6,750 nt of DNA from an uncultured Fidelibacterota bacterium (GTDB taxonomy: Bacteria > Marinisomatota > Marinisomatia > Marinisomatales > TCS55): NCBI GenBank assembly GCA_913046805.1, contig CAJWTA010000059.1, positions 1 through 6,750 of the forward strand, given 5' to 3'. Below the pieces are notes generated by a model. The model was not told where the DNA came from, ran no database searches, and saw nothing but the letters and a program-made list of their open reading frames with translations. Each line of letters starts with the position of its first letter. Position 1 is the stretch's first letter. Shown here in pieces: positions 1 to 6,062 of this stretch. The translations under genes and the position numbers were made by a program.

Positions 1-10
1 AAATTTTAAA

Positions 11-25
11 TGATAATGATTATAA
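11..25. promoter_or_regulatory. Candidate Fur-type operator (7-1-7 inverted repeat)
   Basis: The 15-mer TGATAATGATTATAA matches the classical Fur 7-1-7 consensus TGATAATnATTATCA at 13 of 14 defined positions; the one mismatch is A for C at position 24. Read on the minus strand it covers a perfect TATAAT (24 down to 19), the geometry expected for a repressor blocking RNA polymerase. No gene in the window starts beside it: the gene to its right ends at 87 and points towards it. Any target would be a minus-strand gene starting left of position 1. AT-rich DNA makes a chance match possible, and no convincing -35 is visible. Confidence 0.4.
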
Positions 26-28
26 GAT

Positions 29-81
29 AAAAAATTCAGTAATGGTGGATATGTTCCCACACACTCCTCATATTGAAACTG
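29..81 (-). terminator. Weak terminator-like structure after the operon
   Basis: Just after the stop of the last operon gene, the minus strand can form imperfect hairpins. One is CAGT (81-78) pairing with ACTG (40-37), directly followed by AA and six T (34-29). An inner alternative is GTGGG (60-56) pairing with TCCAC (49-45). The stems are short, the outer loop is long and there is no GC-rich core, so this is at best a weak intrinsic terminator. Its placement after the operon and before a possible new promoter is the main argument for it. Confidence 0.2.
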
Positions 82-86
82 TGATG

Positions 87-827
87 TTACTTTCGAAGTA
101 AAGCCTTTGAAAATCTCGAATCAGGAATTTTTTTATTAAACTGGATGTCATTTATTATCCACTCCGTTCCCCTGCTATTTCGTTTTAACTCATCCTTATA
201 AATGAATTTTGATGGGAACCACCTTCCATCAATTTTTTTAATTTCGTGTAGTGACGCTGTTTTTAATAGTTTTCCACTTTTTGCATATAGCTCTTCTTTT
301 GTTGGGAGTAGGTATTCTTTATCAACCCACGACCTTCTTTTTGGATAAGAAAGTCCTTTTACCTTTGCATCTAGTGCTATGATGTAATGATCTCTATCAT
401 CTATTTTAATTGAACCTTCTAAAGTTGCTTTGTAAAGCTGTTCAATTGGACGGTCTTCCATCATATCATTGTATGACATATCTGATCCCATTACTGATTG
501 CCTAAGCATATGACCAGAAATTTGGATGACCCTGTCAGTTTGTGGTGAGTAGGTATATAGTTTTTCTCCTATTTTTAACATTTTTGTCCCAGCTTCTCTA
601 GGGGGAGACAGATACTCAGTGAAAGCTAGCTCTGTACCGACTATCCAATTTTTTGACTCAATTGTTCTACTATTTCGTCTACCTTTAATGACCATTTTAC
701 TAGTTATTACTCTAGAATCGGCATTTAGGTTTTTATCTATTGCCTTCATTATATCATTTGCACTCATTTGGTCAGATTGAGTAAATAAAAAAGATGAAAG
801 AAAAAATATAATTAGACAATTTTTCAT
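87..827 (-). CDS. LolA-like outer membrane lipoprotein-sorting protein
   Basis: A 246-residue secreted protein. Residues 1-18 form a signal peptide (K2, then the hydrophobic run CLIIFFLSSFLF), so the mature protein should be periplasmic. The body fits the LolA-like family annotated as outer membrane lipoprotein-sorting protein (COG2834, PF17131-type). Visible hallmarks are repeated short beta-strand stretches, SPPREAG at 74-80, the segment MLRQSVMGSDMSYNDM at 107-122 that resembles this family's GSD-(F/M)SY signature, and a strand-rich C-terminus with GRWFPSKFIYKDE at 201-213. It is longer than classical LolA (about 200 residues), as usual for this subgroup. The start overlaps the preceding permease stop as ATGA (824-827), with AAGGA nine bases upstream supporting this ATG. 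By family analogy it would carry a lipid or lipoprotein from the adjacent ABC transporter across the periplasm. It is unlikely to be housekeeping LolA, given the family and context. Cargo unknown. Confidence 0.85.
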   Translation of the reverse strand: MKNCLIIFFLSSFLFTQSDQMSANDIMKAIDKNLNADSRVITSKMVIKGRRNSRTIESKNWIVGTELAFTEYLSPPREAGTKMLKIGEKLYTYSPQTDRVIQISGHMLRQSVMGSDMSYNDMMEDRPIEQLYKATLEGSIKIDDRDHYIIALDAKVKGLSYPKRRSWVDKEYLLPTKEELYAKSGKLLKTASLHEIKKIDGRWFPSKFIYKDELKRNSRGTEWIINDIQFNKKIPDSRFSKALLRK

Positions 828-2278
828 GATTCAAGTTCCTTAAATAATTGAGACATTTCTCTTCTATAAATAGCAAAGCCAGCTAGCATTGCTCCTAAAA
901 CTGTAGCTAATACTCCTGGGATAAATCCAATGTAATATAGCTCTGAAGTTACTTTTGCATAAAAAACATTAGGTAATACCATGTCACTAGACATTTGATT
1001 TATAGCTTCTGAATAATCTATACCATTTTCTTGAACGTAGTAGGTTAAAGAAACTCCTAAAATTGTTCCTAATAATGTGCCCACAAATCCTATAAGTAAA
1101 GCCTCAATTATCATAGATCTATATACTTGACTTTTGGACTCTCCAATCGCAAGGCGAAGCCCAAATTCTCCATAGCGTCGTAAACCATTCATTAATCCCA
1201 TATTCCACAGAACGATTGTAACAATGACTAGGAATATTCCTGCCATAACTCCCATAGCCACATTACTAAAATCAACCATAGATGCAAGTTGACTAGCATC
1301 TCTTAAGGCAATCATTGTTGGAGCATATATAGCTGGATCTTCTACAGATAAATCTTCCCAGTCTTCATTATTATCGTACATTTGATTATCAGATAATGCA
1401 TCTGTCCTTTGTCTTGGGAGCTTTCTTTTTTCAATGTCGCTAATCATATTCCACCCATTCATATACGAGAGAGCATCATACGATGCTTCATCCCGAAGTA
1501 CTTTAGTAATACTATCGCTAATCGTTAAGTTAAAATCATTACGCATAGATGTAGCTTCGTTGTCATTGTAATAAAGAGATTGATGGTAGCCAAGTATTTC
1601 TGATGCTGCGCCTTCCATGCCAAGAGCCTGTCTTGCACCAGAAATATCAACTAGCATCATCTGTCTATCTACTTGCCCTTTATTCAAGTTAAATATTCCT
1701 GTTATTTCAAAATTATATGTAGTAAAAGCATTATCCATTGTGGTGCTTATCAAGGTTACAGTACTACCAACATTAACACTTAACTGTTTTGCTAGTTTTG
1801 TGCTTATAAGTGCATCATTTGTATTTTTTGGGAGGTTGCCATGCAATAGATATTTTTCAAGTTCCCATATCTCTATTTGCCTAGAAGTTTTTGAATGAAA
1901 ATCTATTCCAATTCCAAAAACTGGCCCTTGCTCTTTCGTGTCTCCATCTTCATTAGGTGTGTCTAATAATCCTCCAAAAGTTATACGAGGAGTCCAAAAA
2001 TAATTTGGGTACAAATCAGAAAGATTTTGAATGATTTTATTAGTTTCAAATAGTGCAAGATCATTGGGTAATTGACTACTTTCTTTTTCATATGCCTTAG
2101 TTACTACTTTTACATGGCCACTTGAAATTACAGCTGTACTTTGAAGGAAGTTGTTCATTGCCCCTTCCATAAACCCTATCCCAAATATGACAAGTGTTAC
2201 AGTAATAATAATTGTTAATAATGGGAAAAGACTCCTAGAACGATCTCTTATTAATCCTTTTGCCAAAAATTTTATCAT
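824..2278 (-). CDS. FtsX/LolC-E-type ABC transporter permease (large subunit)
   Basis: A 484-residue inner-membrane permease of the MacB/FtsX/LolCE superfamily. The topology fits four helices: TM1 about 17-38, a large periplasmic domain about 40-335, TM2 about 336-362, TM3 about 388-413 and TM4 about 445-470. The cytoplasmic segment after TM2, RRYGEFGLRLAIGESKSQVY (367-386), is the FtsX-family coupling region that contacts the ATPase. The periplasmic domain is about 90 residues longer than in the partner permease, including an acidic, probably unstructured stretch near 296-313 (DNNEDWEDLSVED at 302-314 is its core). The C-terminus ends MSQLFKELES and lacks the P-T-D-A-L-R tail seen in the partner. 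The ATGA overlap (2275-2278) with the preceding gene suggests translational coupling; GAGGG about 11 bases before the ATG is a poor ribosome site. It probably pairs with the 392-residue permease and the ATPase as a LolCDE-like complex. Confidence 0.9.
   Translation of the reverse strand: MIKFLAKGLIRDRSRSLFPLLTIIITVTLVIFGIGFMEGAMNNFLQSTAVISSGHVKVVTKAYEKESSQLPNDLALFETNKIIQNLSDLYPNYFWTPRITFGGLLDTPNEDGDTKEQGPVFGIGIDFHSKTSRQIEIWELEKYLLHGNLPKNTNDALISTKLAKQLSVNVGSTVTLISTTMDNAFTTYNFEITGIFNLNKGQVDRQMMLVDISGARQALGMEGAASEILGYHQSLYYNDNEATSMRNDFNLTISDSITKVLRDEASYDALSYMNGWNMISDIEKRKLPRQRTDALSDNQMYDNNEDWEDLSVEDPAIYAPTMIALRDASQLASMVDFSNVAMGVMAGIFLVIVTIVLWNMGLMNGLRRYGEFGLRLAIGESKSQVYRSMIIEALLIGFVGTLLGTILGVSLTYYVQENGIDYSEAINQMSSDMVLPNVFYAKVTSELYYIGFIPGVLATVLGAMLAGFAIYRREMSQLFKELES
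837..841 (-). promoter_or_regulatory. Ribosome binding site of the LolA-like gene
   Basis: The minus strand reads AAGGA nine bases before the ATG at 827, inside the 3' end of the preceding permease gene. It supports the chosen start of the LolA-like protein in addition to the ATGA stop-start overlap. Confidence 0.6.
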
Positions 2279-3453
2279 ACAGCTGCTTTCCCTCTAAGAG
2301 CATCTGTTGGTTTCATTCTGCTAATTTTTCTGGATGGTATATAGCTCACTATGAGTACAATAATTGAAATTAAAACCATTGTCGATATAATTAAGCTTAG
2401 AGAGTAAACTGGGACCAATTTTTTTGCTACTAATATACCCATTTCTGCATAGTCTATAGGTAAAGGGATACCGTTTTCACCAAAGTAAAATAAAATTGGG
2501 CCAAATAAAATTAGAGCCATTGCACTTGCTAGTAATGCATTTAGAGCTCCTTCAAGGGTAAAAAGGGCAACTACTCTAGATCGGGTCATACCCAAAGCCA
2601 TAAGGGTACCGATTTCTTTCCCTCTTCTAAAAATTGACAAGATCTGAGCATTGAATATACCCATTGCTGCTAAAGCTAAAAGAATTGAATACATTACTTG
2701 AGCGCCAGGCTCATCTGCTTTGATAAGCGCTTCCATGTCTCTTATCATATAGTCTACATCATGATGGATCCAATCTCCGGTATCTTGTATGACATCAAGA
2801 CCTTTAGCATATGTAACATAGGTTGCTTGGTTTTCCATAGCTAACATTGATTGAGCTTTTGAAAGCGGTATCCAAATGTGTCCTTGATCAAGTTTAAAAT
2901 TTTCTGTTTCCATAATATGAACAATAGTTCCTTCATCTGCATCATAAGTACGGTCAGCATCTAGCCATCGTATTGTAAATGAATCTCCAATTTTTAGGTT
3001 AGAATTTTTTGCCATTTCACTACCTATAAGAACGGGAATGGTAATATCGTCATCTTGTTCAAGTACATCTGTGGGGATATTTACTATAGTTTGACCCGGG
3101 GTAATGCCTTTCATGATTGCAGGCATTATACGTCCATTTGGATAAATTGATGCCTGACTAACAAGTACACCAAAAGCATATTTTTGGTCTATTAATCTTT
3201 TGATTTTGGGAGGCATAACCGAATGAGAGTATTCGAATGTTCTAGGATCCATGGGATCATATTTTGGGTGCCAGTATGTCCCCCCAGCAATTTCAGTTTC
3301 GATTGTTATATTCTTTGCATGTTCTCTCATGCCATCATACATACCTGAAACAAAAATAACTAAGAAAAAAGAAACTGATGTAATAAATACATTTAAGCTG
3401 GTTCTAAGCTTCGCTCCAAATAGATTTTTTATTGCAATGTTAAAAAGCATCAT
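2275..3453 (-). CDS. FtsX/LolC-E-type ABC transporter permease (small subunit)
   Basis: A 392-residue inner-membrane permease with the four-helix MacB/LolCE plan: TM1 about 17-38, a periplasmic domain about 40-250, TM2 about 252-274, TM3 about 298-323 and TM4 about 350-371. The FtsX-type coupling segment RRGKEIGTLMALGMTRSRVV lies at 276-295. The C-terminus carries the typical YIPSRKISRMKPTDALRG (371-388), close to the P-x-x-A-L-R tail of many MacB/LolCE permeases. No ATPase domain is fused, so it depends on the neighbouring ATPase. The gene starts immediately after the ATPase stop (minus strand TAAATGATG). Either of the two adjacent ATG codons could initiate; I give the first. There is no Shine-Dalgarno sequence, so reinitiation by terminating ribosomes is likely. 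Two unequal permeases beside one ATPase and a LolA-like protein favour a Lol-like lipoprotein or lipid release role over a MacB-type drug or peptide pump, for which no membrane-fusion protein is present. Confidence 0.9.
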   Translation of the reverse strand: MMLFNIAIKNLFGAKLRTSLNVFITSVSFFLVIFVSGMYDGMREHAKNITIETEIAGGTYWHPKYDPMDPRTFEYSHSVMPPKIKRLIDQKYAFGVLVSQASIYPNGRIMPAIMKGITPGQTIVNIPTDVLEQDDDITIPVLIGSEMAKNSNLKIGDSFTIRWLDADRTYDADEGTIVHIMETENFKLDQGHIWIPLSKAQSMLAMENQATYVTYAKGLDVIQDTGDWIHHDVDYMIRDMEALIKADEPGAQVMYSILLALAAMGIFNAQILSIFRRGKEIGTLMALGMTRSRVVALFTLEGALNALLASAMALILFGPILFYFGENGIPLPIDYAEMGILVAKKLVPVYSLSLIISTMVLISIIVLIVSYIPSRKISRMKPTDALRGKAAV

Positions 3454-4164
3454 TTATGAAAATTTTGGAATGGATATTTTTTTGTCATTAAGGATTTTCC
3501 CATCTTCCAAATGAATAATTCGTTTAAGGTATCCCATAATTTTTTCATCATGTGTTGCAAATACAAAAGAGGTTGACATTTCTGTGTTGAGTTTTGATAA
3601 TATTTTCATGATGTTGTGAGAGTTTTCTGCATCTAGATTTGCTGTTGGCTCATCTGCAAGAAGTAATGCTGGTTCATGTACAATGGCCCTCGCTATCGCT
3701 GTGCGCTGGCATTCCCCACCACTCATTTGCGCTGGCTTTGAATTTATTTTATCTTGGAGCCCTACCCATTCGATTGCTTGGGTTACTTTTTTTACTCTAT
3801 CTGTTTTTTCTACATTATTGAGAATTAAAGGAAGTTCTACGTTTTCATATACTGTATAAACTGGAAGTAGGTTATAGCTTTGGAATATAAAGCCCATGTT
3901 TTTTCGTCTAATTTCAGCTCTCTCATTGTGGGAAGTATTTTCTATTGATTTATCAAGTACATTTACGCTACCGTGAGTAGCAGAATCCAGCCCTCCAATG
4001 ATATTTAACAGAGTCGTTTTACCTGATCCTGATGGACCAACTAATCCAACAAACTCGCCCTCAGCAAGGCTTAAATCAACGCTTTGCAGTGCTGTAAAAT
4101 ACCCCTCTCCAACCGAAAATTGTTTAACTAAATTTTTTATGTCGATTACGTTTTTGGTGCTCAT
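3454..4164 (-). CDS. ABC transporter ATP-binding protein, LolD/MacB type
   Basis: A complete 236-residue ABC ATPase with all motifs in order: Walker A GPSGSGKT at 43-50, Q-loop FIFQSYNLLP at 92-101 (Q95), signature MSGGECQR at 147-154, Walker B plus D-loop ALLLADEPTANLD at 166-178 and switch histidine H205 in ATHD. The FQSYNLLP Q-loop and DEPTANLD are typical of the LolD/MacB/FtsE/SalX branch, which powers FtsX-fold permeases. The signature has Met for the usual Leu and a Cys at 152, probably tolerated. Length matches LolD (about 230). It should sit on the cytoplasmic face and energise the two permeases encoded immediately downstream by mechanotransmission. A strong AAGGAG five bases before the ATG fixes the start. 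I do not name it lolD, because the housekeeping Lol system may be elsewhere and this operon includes accessory genes. Confidence 0.93.
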   Translation of the reverse strand: MSTKNVIDIKNLVKQFSVGEGYFTALQSVDLSLAEGEFVGLVGPSGSGKTTLLNIIGGLDSATHGSVNVLDKSIENTSHNERAEIRRKNMGFIFQSYNLLPVYTVYENVELPLILNNVEKTDRVKKVTQAIEWVGLQDKINSKPAQMSGGECQRTAIARAIVHEPALLLADEPTANLDAENSHNIMKILSKLNTEMSTSFVFATHDEKIMGYLKRIIHLEDGKILNDKKISIPKFS

Positions 4165-4169
4165 TGAAA

Positions 4170-4175
4170 CTCCTT
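4170..4175 (-). promoter_or_regulatory. Strong Shine-Dalgarno of the ABC ATPase
   Basis: The minus strand reads TAAGGAGTTTCAATG: AAGGAG lies five bases before the ATPase start and shares its first two bases with the TAA stop of the barrel gene (4174-4176). It is the best ribosome site in the operon, suggesting that the ATPase is translated independently and well, while the two permeases after it rely more on coupling. Confidence 0.75.
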
Positions 4176-5256
4176 AATGATTGTATATAAACATAAATTG
4201 TATTCCTGTGCCAAACCCAGAAAGTGCTTTAGGTAATGAATTTAATGGCATATTATATTCATTTCTTTTGGGGTTCATGTAAATAATAATATTTAAACTA
4301 TAAGAATCATACGTACTACTCCAACGCAGATATTGATAGGTCTTATTTTCTTCCCATTCTCTTTGAGAAATATACGTTGCTTGGTGAATCATACCGATAG
4401 GTAAGCTTGCCATATATGCAGAAAAATTTTGATTTGATTTTAAATTTTTACTCTCATTTTGAACGTGCATCGACTCTATCATTACATAAACGCCATTTAA
4501 AAACGGTAAAGTATAGTCAGCACCTATAGAAATCAGATTAATGTTTGACTTAGTAGATTTAATTATTACGCTTTCATTCCAAAAGCCAATGAAGCCATCA
4601 TATCTGTAATCGAAGGCTATTCTTTTATGAGAATCAACTACAGATGTACCTATTTGTCCAATCGAGCGCTTTGATCTTGAAGGGTCTTTATGATATGTGA
4701 AGCCAAAATCACCAAGTGCAGTAGTGATTTCACCTCTACCTCCATAGGTTAAGGTATCTACTTTATTGTTGATTACCCAAGAAGATAGTCCAATCATGTT
4801 AGATGAGAAGTACTGGAGTTTAAATGCTTCGACGCCATCAGTTTGCCCAGATGGGTCTTTTATATTAAAAGTGTCAAACCAAGAAAGAGGGCGTAGAATT
4901 TGTGTTGGCCCAAAGATAATTTTTTGAAGGCCAAATCGTGCTTCAATTTTCTCATTTGAGTACCTAACCCATAAACGATGACTATTTTCATCGTTATCAT
5001 AGAGCGAATCACCAACATAATATTTATTTAATTTATAAGCCCACTCAAAATCAATTAGCTCATTCGTTGTGTTTTTCTTCTTAAAGGAAAGGGTCGGGAT
5101 GTAACTAAAAATTGATTCATATGCTTGCCAATTATCAGGAACGTCATTACTAGTTATGCTACTAGCTAAAAGTTGACCTTTTAAATGCAAGTTTTGAGAT
5201 ATTGAAAGAGAATGTAATAAAAAGAATGAACTAGAACAAAGAAATGCCTTAAGCAT
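4174..5256 (-). CDS. Predicted outer-membrane beta-barrel protein of unknown function
   Basis: A 360-residue protein with a signal peptide of about 20 residues (K3, then hydrophobic FLCSSSFFLLHSLSIS). The mature part has many alternating polar/hydrophobic strands rich in aromatic residues (LISIGADYTL 241-250, VYVMIESMHV 256-265, YSLNIIIYMN 319-328), as in a porin-like barrel. No helical membrane segment follows the signal. The most distinctive part runs from about 94 to 146: RLWVRYS, ARFGLQKIIFGP (106-117), LRPLSWFDTF (121-130), DPSGQTDGVEAF (134-145). I recall similar GLQK-x-x-FG / LRPL-x-WFD / TDG blocks in uncharacterised outer-membrane proteins of Bacteroidota and relatives, loosely like DUF1302 or alginate-export barrels. 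The final strand GIQFMFIYNH ends in His, not the usual aromatic of a beta-signal. C7 lies within the signal core and makes no lipobox. The start overlaps the preceding gene by 8 bases. It could be the outer-membrane partner or acceptor of the ABC/LolA-like system; cargo unknown. Confidence 0.7.
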   Translation of the reverse strand: MLKAFLCSSSFFLLHSLSISQNLHLKGQLLASSITSNDVPDNWQAYESIFSYIPTLSFKKKNTTNELIDFEWAYKLNKYYVGDSLYDNDENSHRLWVRYSNEKIEARFGLQKIIFGPTQILRPLSWFDTFNIKDPSGQTDGVEAFKLQYFSSNMIGLSSWVINNKVDTLTYGGRGEITTALGDFGFTYHKDPSRSKRSIGQIGTSVVDSHKRIAFDYRYDGFIGFWNESVIIKSTKSNINLISIGADYTLPFLNGVYVMIESMHVQNESKNLKSNQNFSAYMASLPIGMIHQATYISQREWEENKTYQYLRWSSTYDSYSLNIIIYMNPKRNEYNMPLNSLPKALSGFGTGIQFMFIYNH

Positions 5257-5965
5257 ACATTCTCAAAATTGAAATAAGTGCCATGATGATCATGATTCCA
5301 TTCTCAATCAAAGTTGCTATTGTCATTGGCAATTTGATAGCTGTCCCCAAGCAAGCACATTGGATAGTTTGTTTGTTTTTTAGAACGTTAACTACTCCAT
5401 AAGTTGTTATGCTTAACAAAAGTATTGTAATTATAATTGATGTAAATAATTGAAAACGAAATAAAAACATTAATCCCAAAATTGTTTCAATAAATGGATA
5501 TATCCAGCCATACAAAGGGAGTGCTTTTGCTAACGGATCATACATAGCAAAAGAATTTGGGAAGCTTTTGTAATCCAAAAATTTAAAAAAACTGAAAACA
5601 ATAAAGAAAATCCCCATAAAATCCATCATAAGATCATCTAAAGATCGACCAAAATTTATTATGATTGATGTAAGACTAATGTAGCTGAGAATTAAAATTA
5701 ATGGAAAAAGTTTTGCTAAGAACGACTCTTTATCATCGGTATTCATATCTTCATAATATTTAAAAGGTTTAACGCTAAACTTATCAGGGAGTACTGAATG
5801 AATAACATCAATAGAAACATCTTCATTCGATTCAATTACTGCAAGGCCAGGGTCAAGTGAAACTGTAACATTTTTAACGTTTCTAATACTTTCTATTGCT
5901 TTGGTAACTGTTGCAACACAGCTAGAGCAGGTCATTCCAGAAATTTTATATTGTAATTGTTTCAT
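5249..5965 (-). CDS. HMA metal-binding domain fused to MauE/DoxX-like membrane protein
   Basis: A 238-residue two-part protein. Residues 1-70 are a heavy-metal-associated (HMA) domain with the metal site GMTCSSC (10-16; C13 and C16), the pattern of copper chaperones and CopZ/ATX1 domains. After a short charged linker, residues about 85-238 form a membrane domain with roughly five helices (about 85-104, 112-130, 153-169, 172-192, 215-235). It resembles the MauE/DoxX redox-associated family, including FKFLDYKSF (127-135), a YGWIYPFIE helix start (152-160) and the cysteine pair in QCACLGT (202-208; C203 and C205). Such fusions are known in Bacteroidota, annotated only by domain. A role in copper handling or thiol redox at the inner membrane is inference. 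It is the first gene of the operon. Its TAA stop lies inside the start region of the barrel gene (8-base overlap), so the two are co-transcribed. No clear Shine-Dalgarno precedes the ATG; the position of the HMA domain fixes the start. Confidence 0.8.
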   Translation of the reverse strand: MKQLQYKISGMTCSSCVATVTKAIESIRNVKNVTVSLDPGLAVIESNEDVSIDVIHSVLPDKFSVKPFKYYEDMNTDDKESFLAKLFPLILILSYISLTSIIINFGRSLDDLMMDFMGIFFIVFSFFKFLDYKSFPNSFAMYDPLAKALPLYGWIYPFIETILGLMFLFRFQLFTSIIITILLLSITTYGVVNVLKNKQTIQCACLGTAIKLPMTIATLIENGIMIIMALISILRMYA

Positions 5966-6055
5966 ATATTTTTAAAAAACCAATAACCAAATAGATTAAG
6001 TATGAGCAGAATATTTTAAATAAAGTTAATATTTATACCTCTTTGGTAAAATAAA
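5966..6055. promoter_or_regulatory. Divergent intergenic region between the operon and valS
   Basis: These 90 AT-rich bases must hold the 5' ends of both transcripts. No T-box, riboswitch or attenuator fits in so short a leader. The only ribosome-site candidate for valS is a weak GGTA (6045-6048) seven bases before its ATG. A candidate minus-strand promoter is listed separately; I see no convincing -35/-10 pair for valS on the plus strand. Confidence 0.5.
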
Positions 6056-6062
6056 ATGTCAA
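6032..6062 (-). promoter_or_regulatory. Candidate sigma-70-type promoter of the six-gene operon
   Basis: On the minus strand a perfect TTGACA (6062-6057) is followed after 19 bases by TATAAA (6037-6032). The 19-base spacer is longer than the preferred 17, so activity may be modest. Transcription would begin near 6025, giving a leader of about 60 bases before the HMA-MauE start at 5965. The -35 box overlaps the valS start codon on the other strand. If the organism belongs to Bacteroidota its main promoters would look different (TAnnTTTG at -7), which lowers confidence. Confidence 0.35.

Noticed and set aside
1385..1397. Perfect palindrome ATTATC-A-GATAAT
   Set aside because: It resembles a Fur half-site pair but in everted orientation, and it lies in coding sequence far from any start, so it is probably chance in AT-rich codons.
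1617..1898. 93-codon open frame on the plus strand
   Set aside because: It lies wholly inside the 484-residue permease gene on the other strand, has no ribosome site or recognisable domain, and its hydrophobic look is the antisense of permease codons.
3251..3514. 87-codon open frame on the plus strand
   Set aside because: It is antisense to the small permease and the ATPase end, crosses a real gene junction and has no family features.
3639..3821. 60-codon plus-strand frame resembling a small membrane protein
   Set aside because: It is antisense to the Walker B and signature region of the ABC ATPase; its leucine richness is a by-product of that conserved coding strand.
2275..4164. MacAB-type macrolide or peptide efflux pump
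   Set aside because: No MacA-like membrane-fusion protein or TolC is encoded; ATPase and permease are separate, there are two permeases, and a LolA-like carrier is present.
5236..5256. Lipoprotein signal peptide on the barrel protein because of Cys7
   Set aside because: C7 sits early in the hydrophobic core without a preceding L-x-(G/A/S) lipobox; a standard signal peptidase I site near residue 20 fits better.
5249..5965. Mercuric transport fusion (MerT-MerP type)
   Set aside because: MerTP-type fusions have the membrane part first and the HMA domain last; here the order is reversed and the CACLGT pair fits the MauE/DoxX family better.
5966..6055. T-box or other tRNA-sensing leader before valS
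   Set aside because: The whole intergenic region is 90 bases, with no stem I, T-box sequence or terminator hairpin.
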